Notes under the pieces: model-generated
The model's input: the letters and a program-made list of their open reading frames with translations, nothing else
What the model was told of the DNA's origin: nothing
Database searches by the model: none
Shown: piece after piece, positions 58,001-64,000 of the stretch
Layout: each line of letters starts with the position of its first letter
Position numbering within the stretch: position 1 is the stretch's first letter
Made by a program: the position numbers and the translations under genes
NCBI RefSeq assembly: GCF_002007645.1
Contig: NZ_CP019791.1
Location: 1,860,001-1,924,000, forward strand
From: Anaerohalosphaera lusitana
Lineage (GTDB): Bacteria; Planctomycetota; Phycisphaerae; Sedimentisphaerales; Anaerohalosphaeraceae
DNA: 64,000 nucleotides
Direction of reading: 5' to 3'

Positions 58001-58326
58001 AGATACATGAGCGCCCAGAGATCGCCGTCCGTTTGCAAATAGCCGACCACAAGGGCATCGTCCAGTTCGCTTACATAACCCACATAGGTTCTCACCTCGT
58101 CAGGCGTATAACTGTCATACGTGCCGGACGAGTTCTGTACCAGCACGTTGAAGTTCGGCCCCCGCAGGCTCTCTTTGAACATATTCAACGTATAACTGTT
58201 AGTGCCGTCCGATACCGTTTGAGTGATCGTGTCGGGCACTACGGCCAGACTTGAGCCTGTTACAAATAACATACTTAGTGCGCATAGGATAAGCGCAGTT
58301 GAACTCAGATTAATCCTGTGTGACAT
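55042..58326 (-). CDS. Secreted metzincin-like protease with DNRLRE and FN3 modules
   Basis: 1094 residues with GGAG eight bases before the ATG and a signal peptide (STALILCALSMLFVTGSSLA). The N-terminal 330 residues form a metallopeptidase with the zinc motif HETGHNFGAGD (His278, Glu279, His282, Asp288), the HExxHxxGxxD form of metzincins. Then come an Ig/cadherin-like domain (ADTLSILSVESTSERGGTVS), two DNRLRE modules (ATDADTYVEGTNSNNYGG), two nearly identical FN3 domains and a final beta domain (SGATVYGTWSGAYSGTVSGT). It lacks the dockerin-like tail of its neighbours. It should cut extracellular protein; the other modules probably bind polysaccharide or cell surface. Confidence 0.85.
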   Translation of the reverse strand: MSHRINLSSTALILCALSMLFVTGSSLAVVPDTITQTVSDGTNSYTLNMFKESLRGPNFNVLVQNSSGTYDSYTPDEVRTYVGYVSELDDALVVGYLQTDGDLWALMYLDRGEKWSTLGSSVTNKSVPSPTYAWPSASTVTPGQAGSTVYKYEMGFDVDYDAFSTIYGSSLATTMEQVEKNMCAWKAIQLRDNMMLNCIGRVVIRSSQTHCPYQGISGTALLSPFANEWSNNHSDAMAYCFKAMLASPNIGGGVAYSPGTYNVSQVKSTGWYMGAGRHETGHNFGAGDWDGNSPEGNTIMCGNGIARFCGTSVRDHLAHRDGNIGTKLYSIGGAYTGVDVPPYAALDIVTDGVETQSSITIDVLANDFDANADTLSILSVESTSERGGTVSISTGTGPNGRDEISYTAPDDTEGMDYFHYVIADSTGQTATGLAMMQIEVTPTWSLATDADTYVEGTNSNNYGGSTAVVVKRSSAGAGSTYTRTGWIHFDLTGKELGARAKLTLTVNSADVSSGTITVWGIIDGRPGDNLGTDWTESGITGANAPLSPDFAEDTDTTQVGTFSWSGGAPAAGTEFSIEGADLLNFLKADTNNEVTLLITRNINDGNMSFRSKENTSGGEATLSVLPLVSADSYIRDGGYAGDNFGLDSIMGVKYDFNSGYTRESFVRFDYSNQGSGDVQSATLTLTPTSVQTSRTIRVRMTDDSGDLWDETGITWNNSPVGSGNEVTFSSNNLTVEQAYNIDVTTLLTQSMNTNSAATFHIDTTTQSSTGWNAFATKEHVTASYHPSLTVTFNTGDTTAPAAPTGLGATAGDGSVSLDWADNSEQDLASYTVYRSTTSGSGYASIATGVSTSDYTDNTVTNDTTYYYVVTAVDTSDNESDTSSEASATPADTTAPAAPTGLGATAGDGSVDLDWADNSESDLDSYTVYRSTTSGSGYAAVAQGVSSSDYTDNTVTNGTTYYYVVTAVDTASNESSTSSEVSATPQGQQTVEMYVNSIVMGSRNAGPNYWGQATVHIKDDTGANVSGATVYGTWSGAYSGTVSGTTAADGTVFFETADKVKNGGTFTFTVTDVTVSGKTYNATLNVETSDSITVP
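55375..55944 (-). repeat. Two tandem 285-base FN3 repeats inside the protease gene
   Basis: Copies at 55660-55944 and 55375-55659 encode two FN3 domains of 95 residues each. They share ATAGDGSVxLDWADNSExDL and YTVYRSTTSGSGYA. The exact 95-codon spacing shows a recent in-frame duplication. Confidence 0.85.
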
Positions 58327-58435
58327 GTGTATTCTCCGTTTTTACATGCTTCCCCCGTCTATTTTCATCCTCACATTCGATATTGGCCCGCAGATCGTTC
58401 CACTAAGTCATGTGACGAAAAGACCGCAGGCCGAA

Positions 58436-58516
58436 TTATATGAAGATGCGGATACCCCGCCTTATTGCATCTGCATGCGAAGATGTTTTTGTCAGCAGAA
58501 AAGTCCTTCTGAACAT
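58436..58516 (-). CDS. Possible 26-residue peptide with a perfect Shine-Dalgarno sequence
   Basis: On the minus strand AAGGAGG is followed 11 bases later by an ATG and 26 codons (MFRRTFLLTKTSSHADAIRR, then GIRIFI and stop). The peptide is basic and resembles nothing I know. It lies in the leader of the downstream protease gene. Only the ribosome site supports it. Confidence 0.3.
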   Translation of the reverse strand: MFRRTFLLTKTSSHADAIRRGIRIFI

Positions 58517-58551
58517 TTTTCTGCAAACCTCCTTTTGCGTTTCCTTTAAAG

Positions 58552-58599
58552 CAGGGCAGGAACTGGACGCAGAAACATATTCTGCATCCAGCCGCCCTG
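58552..58599 (-). terminator. Long hairpin after the second metzincin gene
   Basis: CTGGACGCAGAA / TTCTGCATCCAG (one mismatch, five-base loop) inside an outer CAGGGC / GCCCTG pair. No T tract follows on the minus strand, so it may be an RNA-protecting or attenuating structure as readily as a terminator. Confidence 0.5.
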
Positions 58600-58632
58600 A
58601 TTCTCCTGTTCCTGATTAGCCAGGCTATTTAG

Positions 58633-61425
58633 TCAATTGAGCCATTCTTCCGCAAACCATCTCAGGTCATCGAAATCAACTATGTTATCACCGCCGGCCG
58701 GATATATATCGCCTGCACCGCTGCTTTGCCAGTTCCCGATAAGCAGGCTGTAGTCCGCGTAATCGACTCGGCCGTCAAGATTGATATCAGCCACCAGGCC
58801 TGGAGTCGCAGACACTTCAATCGAATAAGCGGATTCGTCGCCGTTACTGTCTACAGCCGTTACAACGTAATAGTACGTCGTCTCATTAACGACCTGATTG
58901 TCCGTGAAGTTCGTTCCCACACTGATGCCCACCAACTCATAAGCTGCATTGCTCCGCTCGGCTCGATAAACCCTGTATTGTGATATAGTCTGATCCTGCG
59001 ATTCGTCCCATTCCAGCTTGACAAATCCATTTCCATTGACTGCGAACAGTCCACCAGGTGCCGATGGGGCAGGGTCACTCATCGTCACATTCAGCCTGGG
59101 ATGCCAGGCTGGATCAGAGTACTCTTTTGTTGCGAACTGATTTACACCGGTCTGTGCCGAAGTTATTGTGTCAAGTCTGAAAGACGCTACTGTGTTCTGA
59201 TTGATGGACTGGTTCAGCAACTGCGTAACATCAACAGTATACGGCTGACCTGCTCTCAATGAAGAGCTGTAGATGTATATAGATCCGCCCGTGGAGGCAG
59301 GGGCGCTGTTCCAGGTAATGCTGCTTTCATCCCAGCCGTCATCAGCATCGTCAAGAAGCTGCAGACGCAGTGTCCTGCTGCCCTGAACCGAGGTTGGCAT
59401 GAGCGTCAAGGTCGCATTTTCTATCGACCCGCTTCCCGCATTAGCATAGTCGAAGGAGAAATAAGAATTTCTGACATAGGTGTCATAGCTGTCCAGTTTG
59501 ACCTTCATACTGTTCTCAGCACCGAAATTGTCATTTGCGTAGGAACCGCCCCGGACATATGTATCCTGTGCAGGCTGCTTTGCTACGCTGAGGGTCGCTC
59601 CAAATCCGCTCTCTCGTGACTTTATAGCAAAGTTGCCGTCGTTCGGATTTCTAGCCAGCAAGAAAGTTACTTCGCCGTTCGTGTTCGCTGCCAGGAACTC
59701 CGCCAGTTCGGGCGTCTGTATGGTGAATGTTTCGCTCGGTGAAATAGCAAATGAACCCACAAGAGTTGTGTTTTCGTCTTCTGCAAAATCGGGCTTAAGC
59801 GGAGCATTGGAACCGGTAATACTGCCCTCGCTCCAGTCTGTTCCAAGCTCGTCACCGGGTCGGCCGTCCTTGACGCCCCACACATTCACAGTTCCACCGG
59901 AGTCTCCGCTGTTGCGTGTGAATGTCAAACGCGCATTGCTTGCAAGCTGCTTGCCGCTTATGTCGAAATGCACCCATCCGGTACGTGTCCAGGACGTAGT
60001 TGCGCCCGCAGTGCTTCGCTTGATCACGATATAGCCCGCACTGCCGAAGTTGTCATTATCGTAGTGGCCTTCAACAAAAGTGTCCGCATCCGTTTCGACC
60101 GTCCACATCGGAGGAATTATGACGTTGAGCTTTACCACAACCAGCCCGCTTGCCTTCTGACCGCTGCTGTCTTCACAGACGTAATAGAACCAGTCAAGAC
60201 CTTCAGCGTTCGCAGGGGCCGTGTAGATCAGTTCGTCACGACCATTCGGTCCGGTACCGCTGGAAATTGTTACAGTCCCGCCGCGATTTGTAGTGCTGTC
60301 TACACTGGCTATAGAAAGGGAATGGCCGTTTCCATCGTGATCATTTGCGATTGGATCAAATGTTATACTCTTGGAAATATTAGGTGTTGATGTCATTTCG
60401 ACAGTATCCAGTGCAGCATAGGGAGGAAGATTCACTGTCGCATAGGTCCCAACAGAATACAATTTGGTGCCTATCCGACTGTCGCGATGGTTTAGCATGT
60501 CCTGCACCCCGGGCCCGCAATACCTGCCTCTCTGATTGCCGCACATCAGAGTGGGCCCTTCGGGGTTGTTTGCTTCATAGTCGGCAATACCCCAATTGTG
60601 TCCGATCTCGTGTCGCCAGGTTGTCACGAATTGACCATTGCTTTTAGTGGAATTGACTGAATAAGACCCTCCAAGATAAGCCACTCCGCCGCCGTAAGAA
60701 GGCAGCATCAGACCGACTTTAAAGCAGTAACCCATATCCTCACTCCATGCTCCCGATATCCTCGTCAGGTTGCTGTTGCCCGCGGACAGATCATACGGAG
60801 TCTGGCTGGCCGAGGCGCGGATGACCACCTTGCCGATCACCGGCTTGAGTATCGCATCCCGCATATGTATCGCCGCCAGCTCTGCCATGCAGTACTCCAC
60901 GTTCTCCATCGTCCTGGAATAACTGGAATTGTATATCTGAGAAAAAGTGGTGTAATCGATATCGATCCCCACCTGGTATTCGTACATTGTGGTCCCCCCG
61001 TGACCCGCACTGACTGTCGGAGTTGTCGGCCACCGGACCGAGAATGACTGCGTCCCATTGCCCCCAACTTTAGTACTGCCTTCATAGTATTCCGTCACAC
61101 CCCGGTCGAAATATACCACACTGCGAAAGACTCCGTTCGACTGCAGATAGCCCGCAACATTCGCAAACGGATCCTCGTCGACCGTGCCGAGATATGTCCG
61201 AACCTCACCTGCATCGTAATCTGCAAACGCCCCCGAATCCTGCTGTATCTTCACGTTGAAATCCGGCCCCCGCAGACTCTCCCTGGTCAATCTCAAGGTA
61301 TACTGCTGACCATCACTGTAAACAACTTGCGTAAAGTTCTCCGGCGTCACCGCATACGAACTCGCTTCAACACCAGTTATCATAATAATTGCACACATCC
61401 AAGTACTGATCACCCTTGTTTTCAT
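58633..61425 (-). CDS. Secreted metzincin-like protease with DNRLRE, FN3 and dockerin-like modules
   Basis: 930 residues from the ATG at 61425 (AAAGGTG upstream; a GTG at 61434 is in frame). Signal peptide STWMCAIIMITGVEASSYAV. The peptidase domain has HEIGHNWGIAD (His272, Glu273, His276, Asp282). It is followed by a cadherin-like domain, two DNRLRE modules (TDADTFVEGHYDNDNFGS), one FN3 domain and a C-terminal dockerin-like pair (VADINLDGRVDYADYSLLIG; NIVDFDDLRWFAEEWLN). Paralogue of the 55042 gene along most of its length; that copy has an extra FN3 domain and no dockerin-like end. Probably exported and attached to the surface or a complex. Confidence 0.85.
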   Translation of the reverse strand: MKTRVISTWMCAIIMITGVEASSYAVTPENFTQVVYSDGQQYTLRLTRESLRGPDFNVKIQQDSGAFADYDAGEVRTYLGTVDEDPFANVAGYLQSNGVFRSVVYFDRGVTEYYEGSTKVGGNGTQSFSVRWPTTPTVSAGHGGTTMYEYQVGIDIDYTTFSQIYNSSYSRTMENVEYCMAELAAIHMRDAILKPVIGKVVIRASASQTPYDLSAGNSNLTRISGAWSEDMGYCFKVGLMLPSYGGGVAYLGGSYSVNSTKSNGQFVTTWRHEIGHNWGIADYEANNPEGPTLMCGNQRGRYCGPGVQDMLNHRDSRIGTKLYSVGTYATVNLPPYAALDTVEMTSTPNISKSITFDPIANDHDGNGHSLSIASVDSTTNRGGTVTISSGTGPNGRDELIYTAPANAEGLDWFYYVCEDSSGQKASGLVVVKLNVIIPPMWTVETDADTFVEGHYDNDNFGSAGYIVIKRSTAGATTSWTRTGWVHFDISGKQLASNARLTFTRNSGDSGGTVNVWGVKDGRPGDELGTDWSEGSITGSNAPLKPDFAEDENTTLVGSFAISPSETFTIQTPELAEFLAANTNGEVTFLLARNPNDGNFAIKSRESGFGATLSVAKQPAQDTYVRGGSYANDNFGAENSMKVKLDSYDTYVRNSYFSFDYANAGSGSIENATLTLMPTSVQGSRTLRLQLLDDADDGWDESSITWNSAPASTGGSIYIYSSSLRAGQPYTVDVTQLLNQSINQNTVASFRLDTITSAQTGVNQFATKEYSDPAWHPRLNVTMSDPAPSAPGGLFAVNGNGFVKLEWDESQDQTISQYRVYRAERSNAAYELVGISVGTNFTDNQVVNETTYYYVVTAVDSNGDESAYSIEVSATPGLVADINLDGRVDYADYSLLIGNWQSSGAGDIYPAGGDNIVDFDDLRWFAEEWLN

Positions 61426-61510
61426 TTTAAGCACCTTTAATGCAAACTACATATCATACGGCATCACATAGATACCGTGGCAAAACCCTGTATTTCGCCA
61501 AAAAAAATCA

Positions 61511-61549
61511 AAAAGAACGGGGCCGCACCCGAACAGATACGGCCCCGTT
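61511..61549 (-). terminator. Rho-independent terminator of the 61587 gene
   Basis: A perfect ten-pair stem AACGGGGCCG / CGGCCCCGTT (61516-61549, 14-base loop) beside AAAA and a further A-rich run at 61500-61514, giving T tracts on the minus strand. It is 38 bases after the stop. Confidence 0.85.
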
Positions 61550-61586
61550 GAAAATCACTGCATCATACTAACTTCGCTTTCCGTCA

Positions 61587-63608
61587 TTACTGAATGCAGT
61601 CCGGGACCAGCCCGCAGTCGAGCCAGTTATTCGCGAACTCTGCGAAGTCATAAAGATTCACTACACAATCCTGTTCGCCGTTAGGACCGCTGATGTCCAT
61701 TGCAGGACGATCGATGCATGTTGCAAGACCGGTATAGTCCTTGTAGACGCTAGCAACTTCTACTTCATTCAGGCCATAGTTGAAGATGCGGACATCATCC
61801 ATAGCACCGGGGAACGGATCGGAATTGATGCCCTTTGCACCGATCACGATGGGAGCGTCAGTCGCGTTATCAAGCTGTGCATACGTCGTGGAACCTTCGA
61901 GTGCTCCGTTAACATAGATCCTGAAGTAATCTCCGTCGAACGTTGCACAAACGTGCGTCCATTCATTCGCCGGTACCAGACCGTTAGTTGACAGGTACGA
62001 ACCTGCGTTGTAGAACCACAGACCCGCATTATCACCAGACTTGCCGCGGAGCACGAAGAACCATCTGTCCGTGTCAACGCCATAACCGTCAGCCTTTGAG
62101 ATGATACCGCTGCCGTATGTGGCAGGACCAGTTCCGTCCCATTTGATCCATGCACTTACGCTGATCTGACCGGTAAACGCTGAAGGATCCCATGTCCCTG
62201 CATTCGCCCAACTGTCGGAACCGATCTCAACACCGCCGCCGGCAGTGCCGTCAAACTGTTCTACAAAAACAGGCGCGCTGTTCGGATCAGCATTGTGTCC
62301 GCCGATAACATCAACATACTGATCATTTACATAGTCGCCCTGATCGAGCGTCCACCTGGCCAGTTCCTGCTTATAGCCGATGGTTATATCGTTACTAGGT
62401 GTGCTGCCGCCGTTGCTTGTGATCGTAACAACACAGTTGTAAACGCCTTCATCCGTAGCTTCAAATGGCGAGATCGTCAGTGTAGGCCCAGTCTCTACTT
62501 CTTCGGTGCCGTTCTTATACCACTGGAACTCGAGTCCGGTAGCGTCCATCGTGAATGGATTGTACGCGTCAATGGTGTACTCGAGCGTTTCGCCCAGTTC
62601 AGCGATGACGATCTGCTCGTCAGGCTGAGATACGATCACGGGAACCGAAGGCACCGTCGTGAACGACCATGTCTTGCCTGTTACAACAGTGCTGTCGAGC
62701 ATCACCTCATCGACACGCCAGTAGTAAGTCGTATCACGGCTGAAATCGGCAGAGTCATAGCTGGCAGTTGCGTCCGTGTTGTCAACCTGCACAGGAGTAA
62801 CGCCTGCGAAGTTTGGATCGTCGGTCTGCAGGTATACATTGTGATAATCGATGTCAGGATGAGCCTGCGAAGGATTAGCAGGATCCAGACCCGTGCTCCA
62901 GTAGAGAACCTGATCCTCGAAAATGCCCGTTGCGCCGGCTTCAGGAGTTGGATCCCATGCCGCAGGTGCAAGCGTCATTTCCAGTGTCGCAGCGCCGCCG
63001 TTTGCATTCTCTCGAGATCTGAGCTCGAAGTTCTGATCGTTCACGTTTCGGGTGACGATGATCGTCACTTCGCCGTTTGTGTCAGCGTTCAGAAATTCTA
63101 CCAGTTCCAGTGTCTGTACCGTCTTCGCATCGCCGGCGGCCCAGTCCGAAACATCGATCGTGCCCAGAACAGTGGTGTTCTCGTCTTCAGCAAAATCCGG
63201 CGTCAGCGGAGCGTTGCTGCCGCTGATAGTCATTTCTTCCCAGTCCGTGCCGTAAGTGTCGCCGGGCTGGCCGTCAATGACACCCCAGAAAGTCAGTGTG
63301 CCGCTCGATACTGAATTGCTGCTTTCGTCGCGCGTGACCGTAAGAATTGCATCACTTGCGATCGGCGGCATGGAAGCCAGATCGAAATGGATCCAGGTCG
63401 TGCGTGTCCATGCTGACGATGCCCCAGCCGAACTGCGCTTGACTACCAAAGCCTCTTTATCGCCGTGGTTGTCGCCATCACCTTCTACATATGTGTCTGC
63501 GTCGGTCGTCGTAACTGCTGCATGACCGACACCCGTTGTCAACCCAATGCAGGCTAGAACAACAAGCCATACAAAGCAGCGTTTAAAGTTTTTACTTTTG
63601 ACGTTCAT
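61587..63608 (-). CDS. Secreted DNRLRE / Ig-like / LamG protein with dockerin-like C-terminus
   Basis: 673 residues with GGAGG nine bases before the ATG and a signal peptide (FVWLVVLACIGLTTGVGHA). Domain order: DNRLRE (TTDADTYVEGDGDNHGDKEA), an FN3-like linker (ATGIFEDQVLYWSTGLDPAN), an Ig-like domain (FQWYKNGTEEVETGPTLTIS, CVVTITSNGG), then a LamG/concanavalin-like domain (ISVSAWIKWDG, PGAMDDVRIFNYGL). The end is a dockerin-like segment (CVVNLYDFAEFANNWLDCGL). No catalytic site is seen. It is likely a carbohydrate- or surface-binding protein exported with its protease neighbours. Confidence 0.85.
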   Translation of the reverse strand: MNVKSKNFKRCFVWLVVLACIGLTTGVGHAAVTTTDADTYVEGDGDNHGDKEALVVKRSSAGASSAWTRTTWIHFDLASMPPIASDAILTVTRDESSNSVSSGTLTFWGVIDGQPGDTYGTDWEEMTISGSNAPLTPDFAEDENTTVLGTIDVSDWAAGDAKTVQTLELVEFLNADTNGEVTIIVTRNVNDQNFELRSRENANGGAATLEMTLAPAAWDPTPEAGATGIFEDQVLYWSTGLDPANPSQAHPDIDYHNVYLQTDDPNFAGVTPVQVDNTDATASYDSADFSRDTTYYWRVDEVMLDSTVVTGKTWSFTTVPSVPVIVSQPDEQIVIAELGETLEYTIDAYNPFTMDATGLEFQWYKNGTEEVETGPTLTISPFEATDEGVYNCVVTITSNGGSTPSNDITIGYKQELARWTLDQGDYVNDQYVDVIGGHNADPNSAPVFVEQFDGTAGGGVEIGSDSWANAGTWDPSAFTGQISVSAWIKWDGTGPATYGSGIISKADGYGVDTDRWFFVLRGKSGDNAGLWFYNAGSYLSTNGLVPANEWTHVCATFDGDYFRIYVNGALEGSTTYAQLDNATDAPIVIGAKGINSDPFPGAMDDVRIFNYGLNEVEVASVYKDYTGLATCIDRPAMDISGPNGEQDCVVNLYDFAEFANNWLDCGLVPDCIQ

Positions 63609-63645
63609 CTTATGTAACCTCCAATAAGAGTTTAGCTGGATTTAA

Positions 63646-64000
63646 TTACTGACAGTCAGGCGCCAGACCGCATTCGAGCCATCCGGACATGAATTCGACC
63701 AGGTCGTCGATCTCGACTATGCAGTCGCCGTCGAAGTCCATAGGGTTAGATTCGAAGCAGATGGATTCTCCAGAGCCGGTGGTGTAAAGCGTTGCGATCT
63801 CCAGATCCGTCAGAGCATAGTTATAGATGCGGAAATCGTCCATGTATCCGGTGTATGTGGTGCTGTCACCGGAACCGATCCAGAACATATCGGGTGCTTC
63901 AAGTGCCTTGGTCAGGCCAGTACCTTCGTGCCATTTCTGCCCGTTGAGCCAGATGCTCATGGTTCCCGCAGTTACGTCCTTGATGAACACGGCATGGTTC
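63646..64000 (-). CDS. LamG-domain protein, C-terminal part (runs off the window)
   Basis: The frame is open to the right edge, so this is a partial gene of at least 117 codons. It holds the end of a LamG/concanavalin-like domain (AVFIKDVTAGTMSIWLNGQK, GYMDDFRIYNYALTDLEIAT) and a dockerin-like tail (FDGDCIVEIDDLVEFMSGWL, then ECGLAPDC). The tail matches that of the neighbour at 61587 (WL.CGL.PDC). The gene stops 38 bases before the next start on the same strand. Confidence 0.8.
   Translation of the reverse strand, partial: NHAVFIKDVTAGTMSIWLNGQKWHEGTGLTKALEAPDMFWIGSGDSTTYTGYMDDFRIYNYALTDLEIATLYTTGSGESICFESNPMDFDGDCIVEIDDLVEFMSGWLECGLAPDCQ

Larger units (their letters stand above)
58327..58632. 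other. Intergenic region between the two metzincin genes
   Basis: Contains a short open frame with a perfect ribosome site (58436-58516) and a long hairpin (58552-58599), listed separately. A TATAAT on the minus strand at 58435-58440 has no matching -35 box. Confidence 0.5.

Overview
The window looks like chromosome from a planctomycete-type bacterium, most likely Phycisphaerae (for example a Sedimentisphaerales-like lineage). This is inferred from gene content: large secreted proteins with GLUG, DNRLRE, LamG and dockerin-like C-termini, a MoxR/DUF58/von Willebrand operon with an embedded ABC transporter, a DUF3536-type GH57 protein and many small lipoproteins. No rRNA, tRNA, CRISPR array, integrase or insertion sequence was recognised.

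Layout. 0.06-2.7 kb: two paralogous lipoproteins of unknown function. 2.9-6.1 kb: a YgiQ-type radical SAM protein and an EamA-type transporter, separated by short dispersed repeats. 6.1-8.5 kb: a decayed Rhs locus on the minus strand, with one Rhs tip plus C-terminal toxin-like domain, a second displaced toxin tail, two Rhs-core remnants and two paralogous small membrane proteins that may be immunity proteins. 8.5-11.8 kb: small plus-strand genes (DsrE-like lipoprotein, DUF456-like membrane protein, redoxin lipoprotein, an unknown helical protein with its own promoter and terminator). 11.8-14.9 kb: a GLUG-PASTA-GLUG secreted protein. 15.2-17.8 kb: a di-heme cytochrome c peroxidase-like protein convergent with an outer-membrane protein and an HMA-domain lipoprotein.

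18-41 kb is a carbohydrate-storage island. On the minus strand are a GH65 phosphorylase and a fused beta-phosphoglucomutase-like/trehalose-6-phosphatase-like HAD protein, then an Hsp20-Lon pair. On the plus strand are GlgE, a TreS-maltokinase fusion, GlgB, TreZ and TreY, followed by minus-strand MalQ and a GH57/DUF3536 protein. Together these could run a loop: trehalose to maltose to maltose-1-phosphate (TreS-kinase), to linear and branched alpha-glucan (GlgE, GlgB), and back to trehalose (TreY, TreZ), with GH65 and the HAD enzyme as a phosphorolytic exit to glucose-6-phosphate. OtsA, GlgA, GlgC and a TreX-type debranching enzyme are not in the window.

41.3-55.0 kb is a tightly overlapping plus-strand operon: a membrane/coiled-coil protein, a MoxR ATPase, a membrane protein, ABC ATPase and permease, DUF58 protein, BatA-like protein, a large VWA protein, then a membrane-anchored protein. 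55.0-64.0 kb is a minus-strand set of secreted multidomain proteins: two paralogous metzincin-like proteases with DNRLRE and FN3 modules, a DNRLRE/Ig/LamG protein, and the C-terminus of another LamG protein. Most of the exported multidomain proteins end in a short dockerin-like segment with a WL motif.
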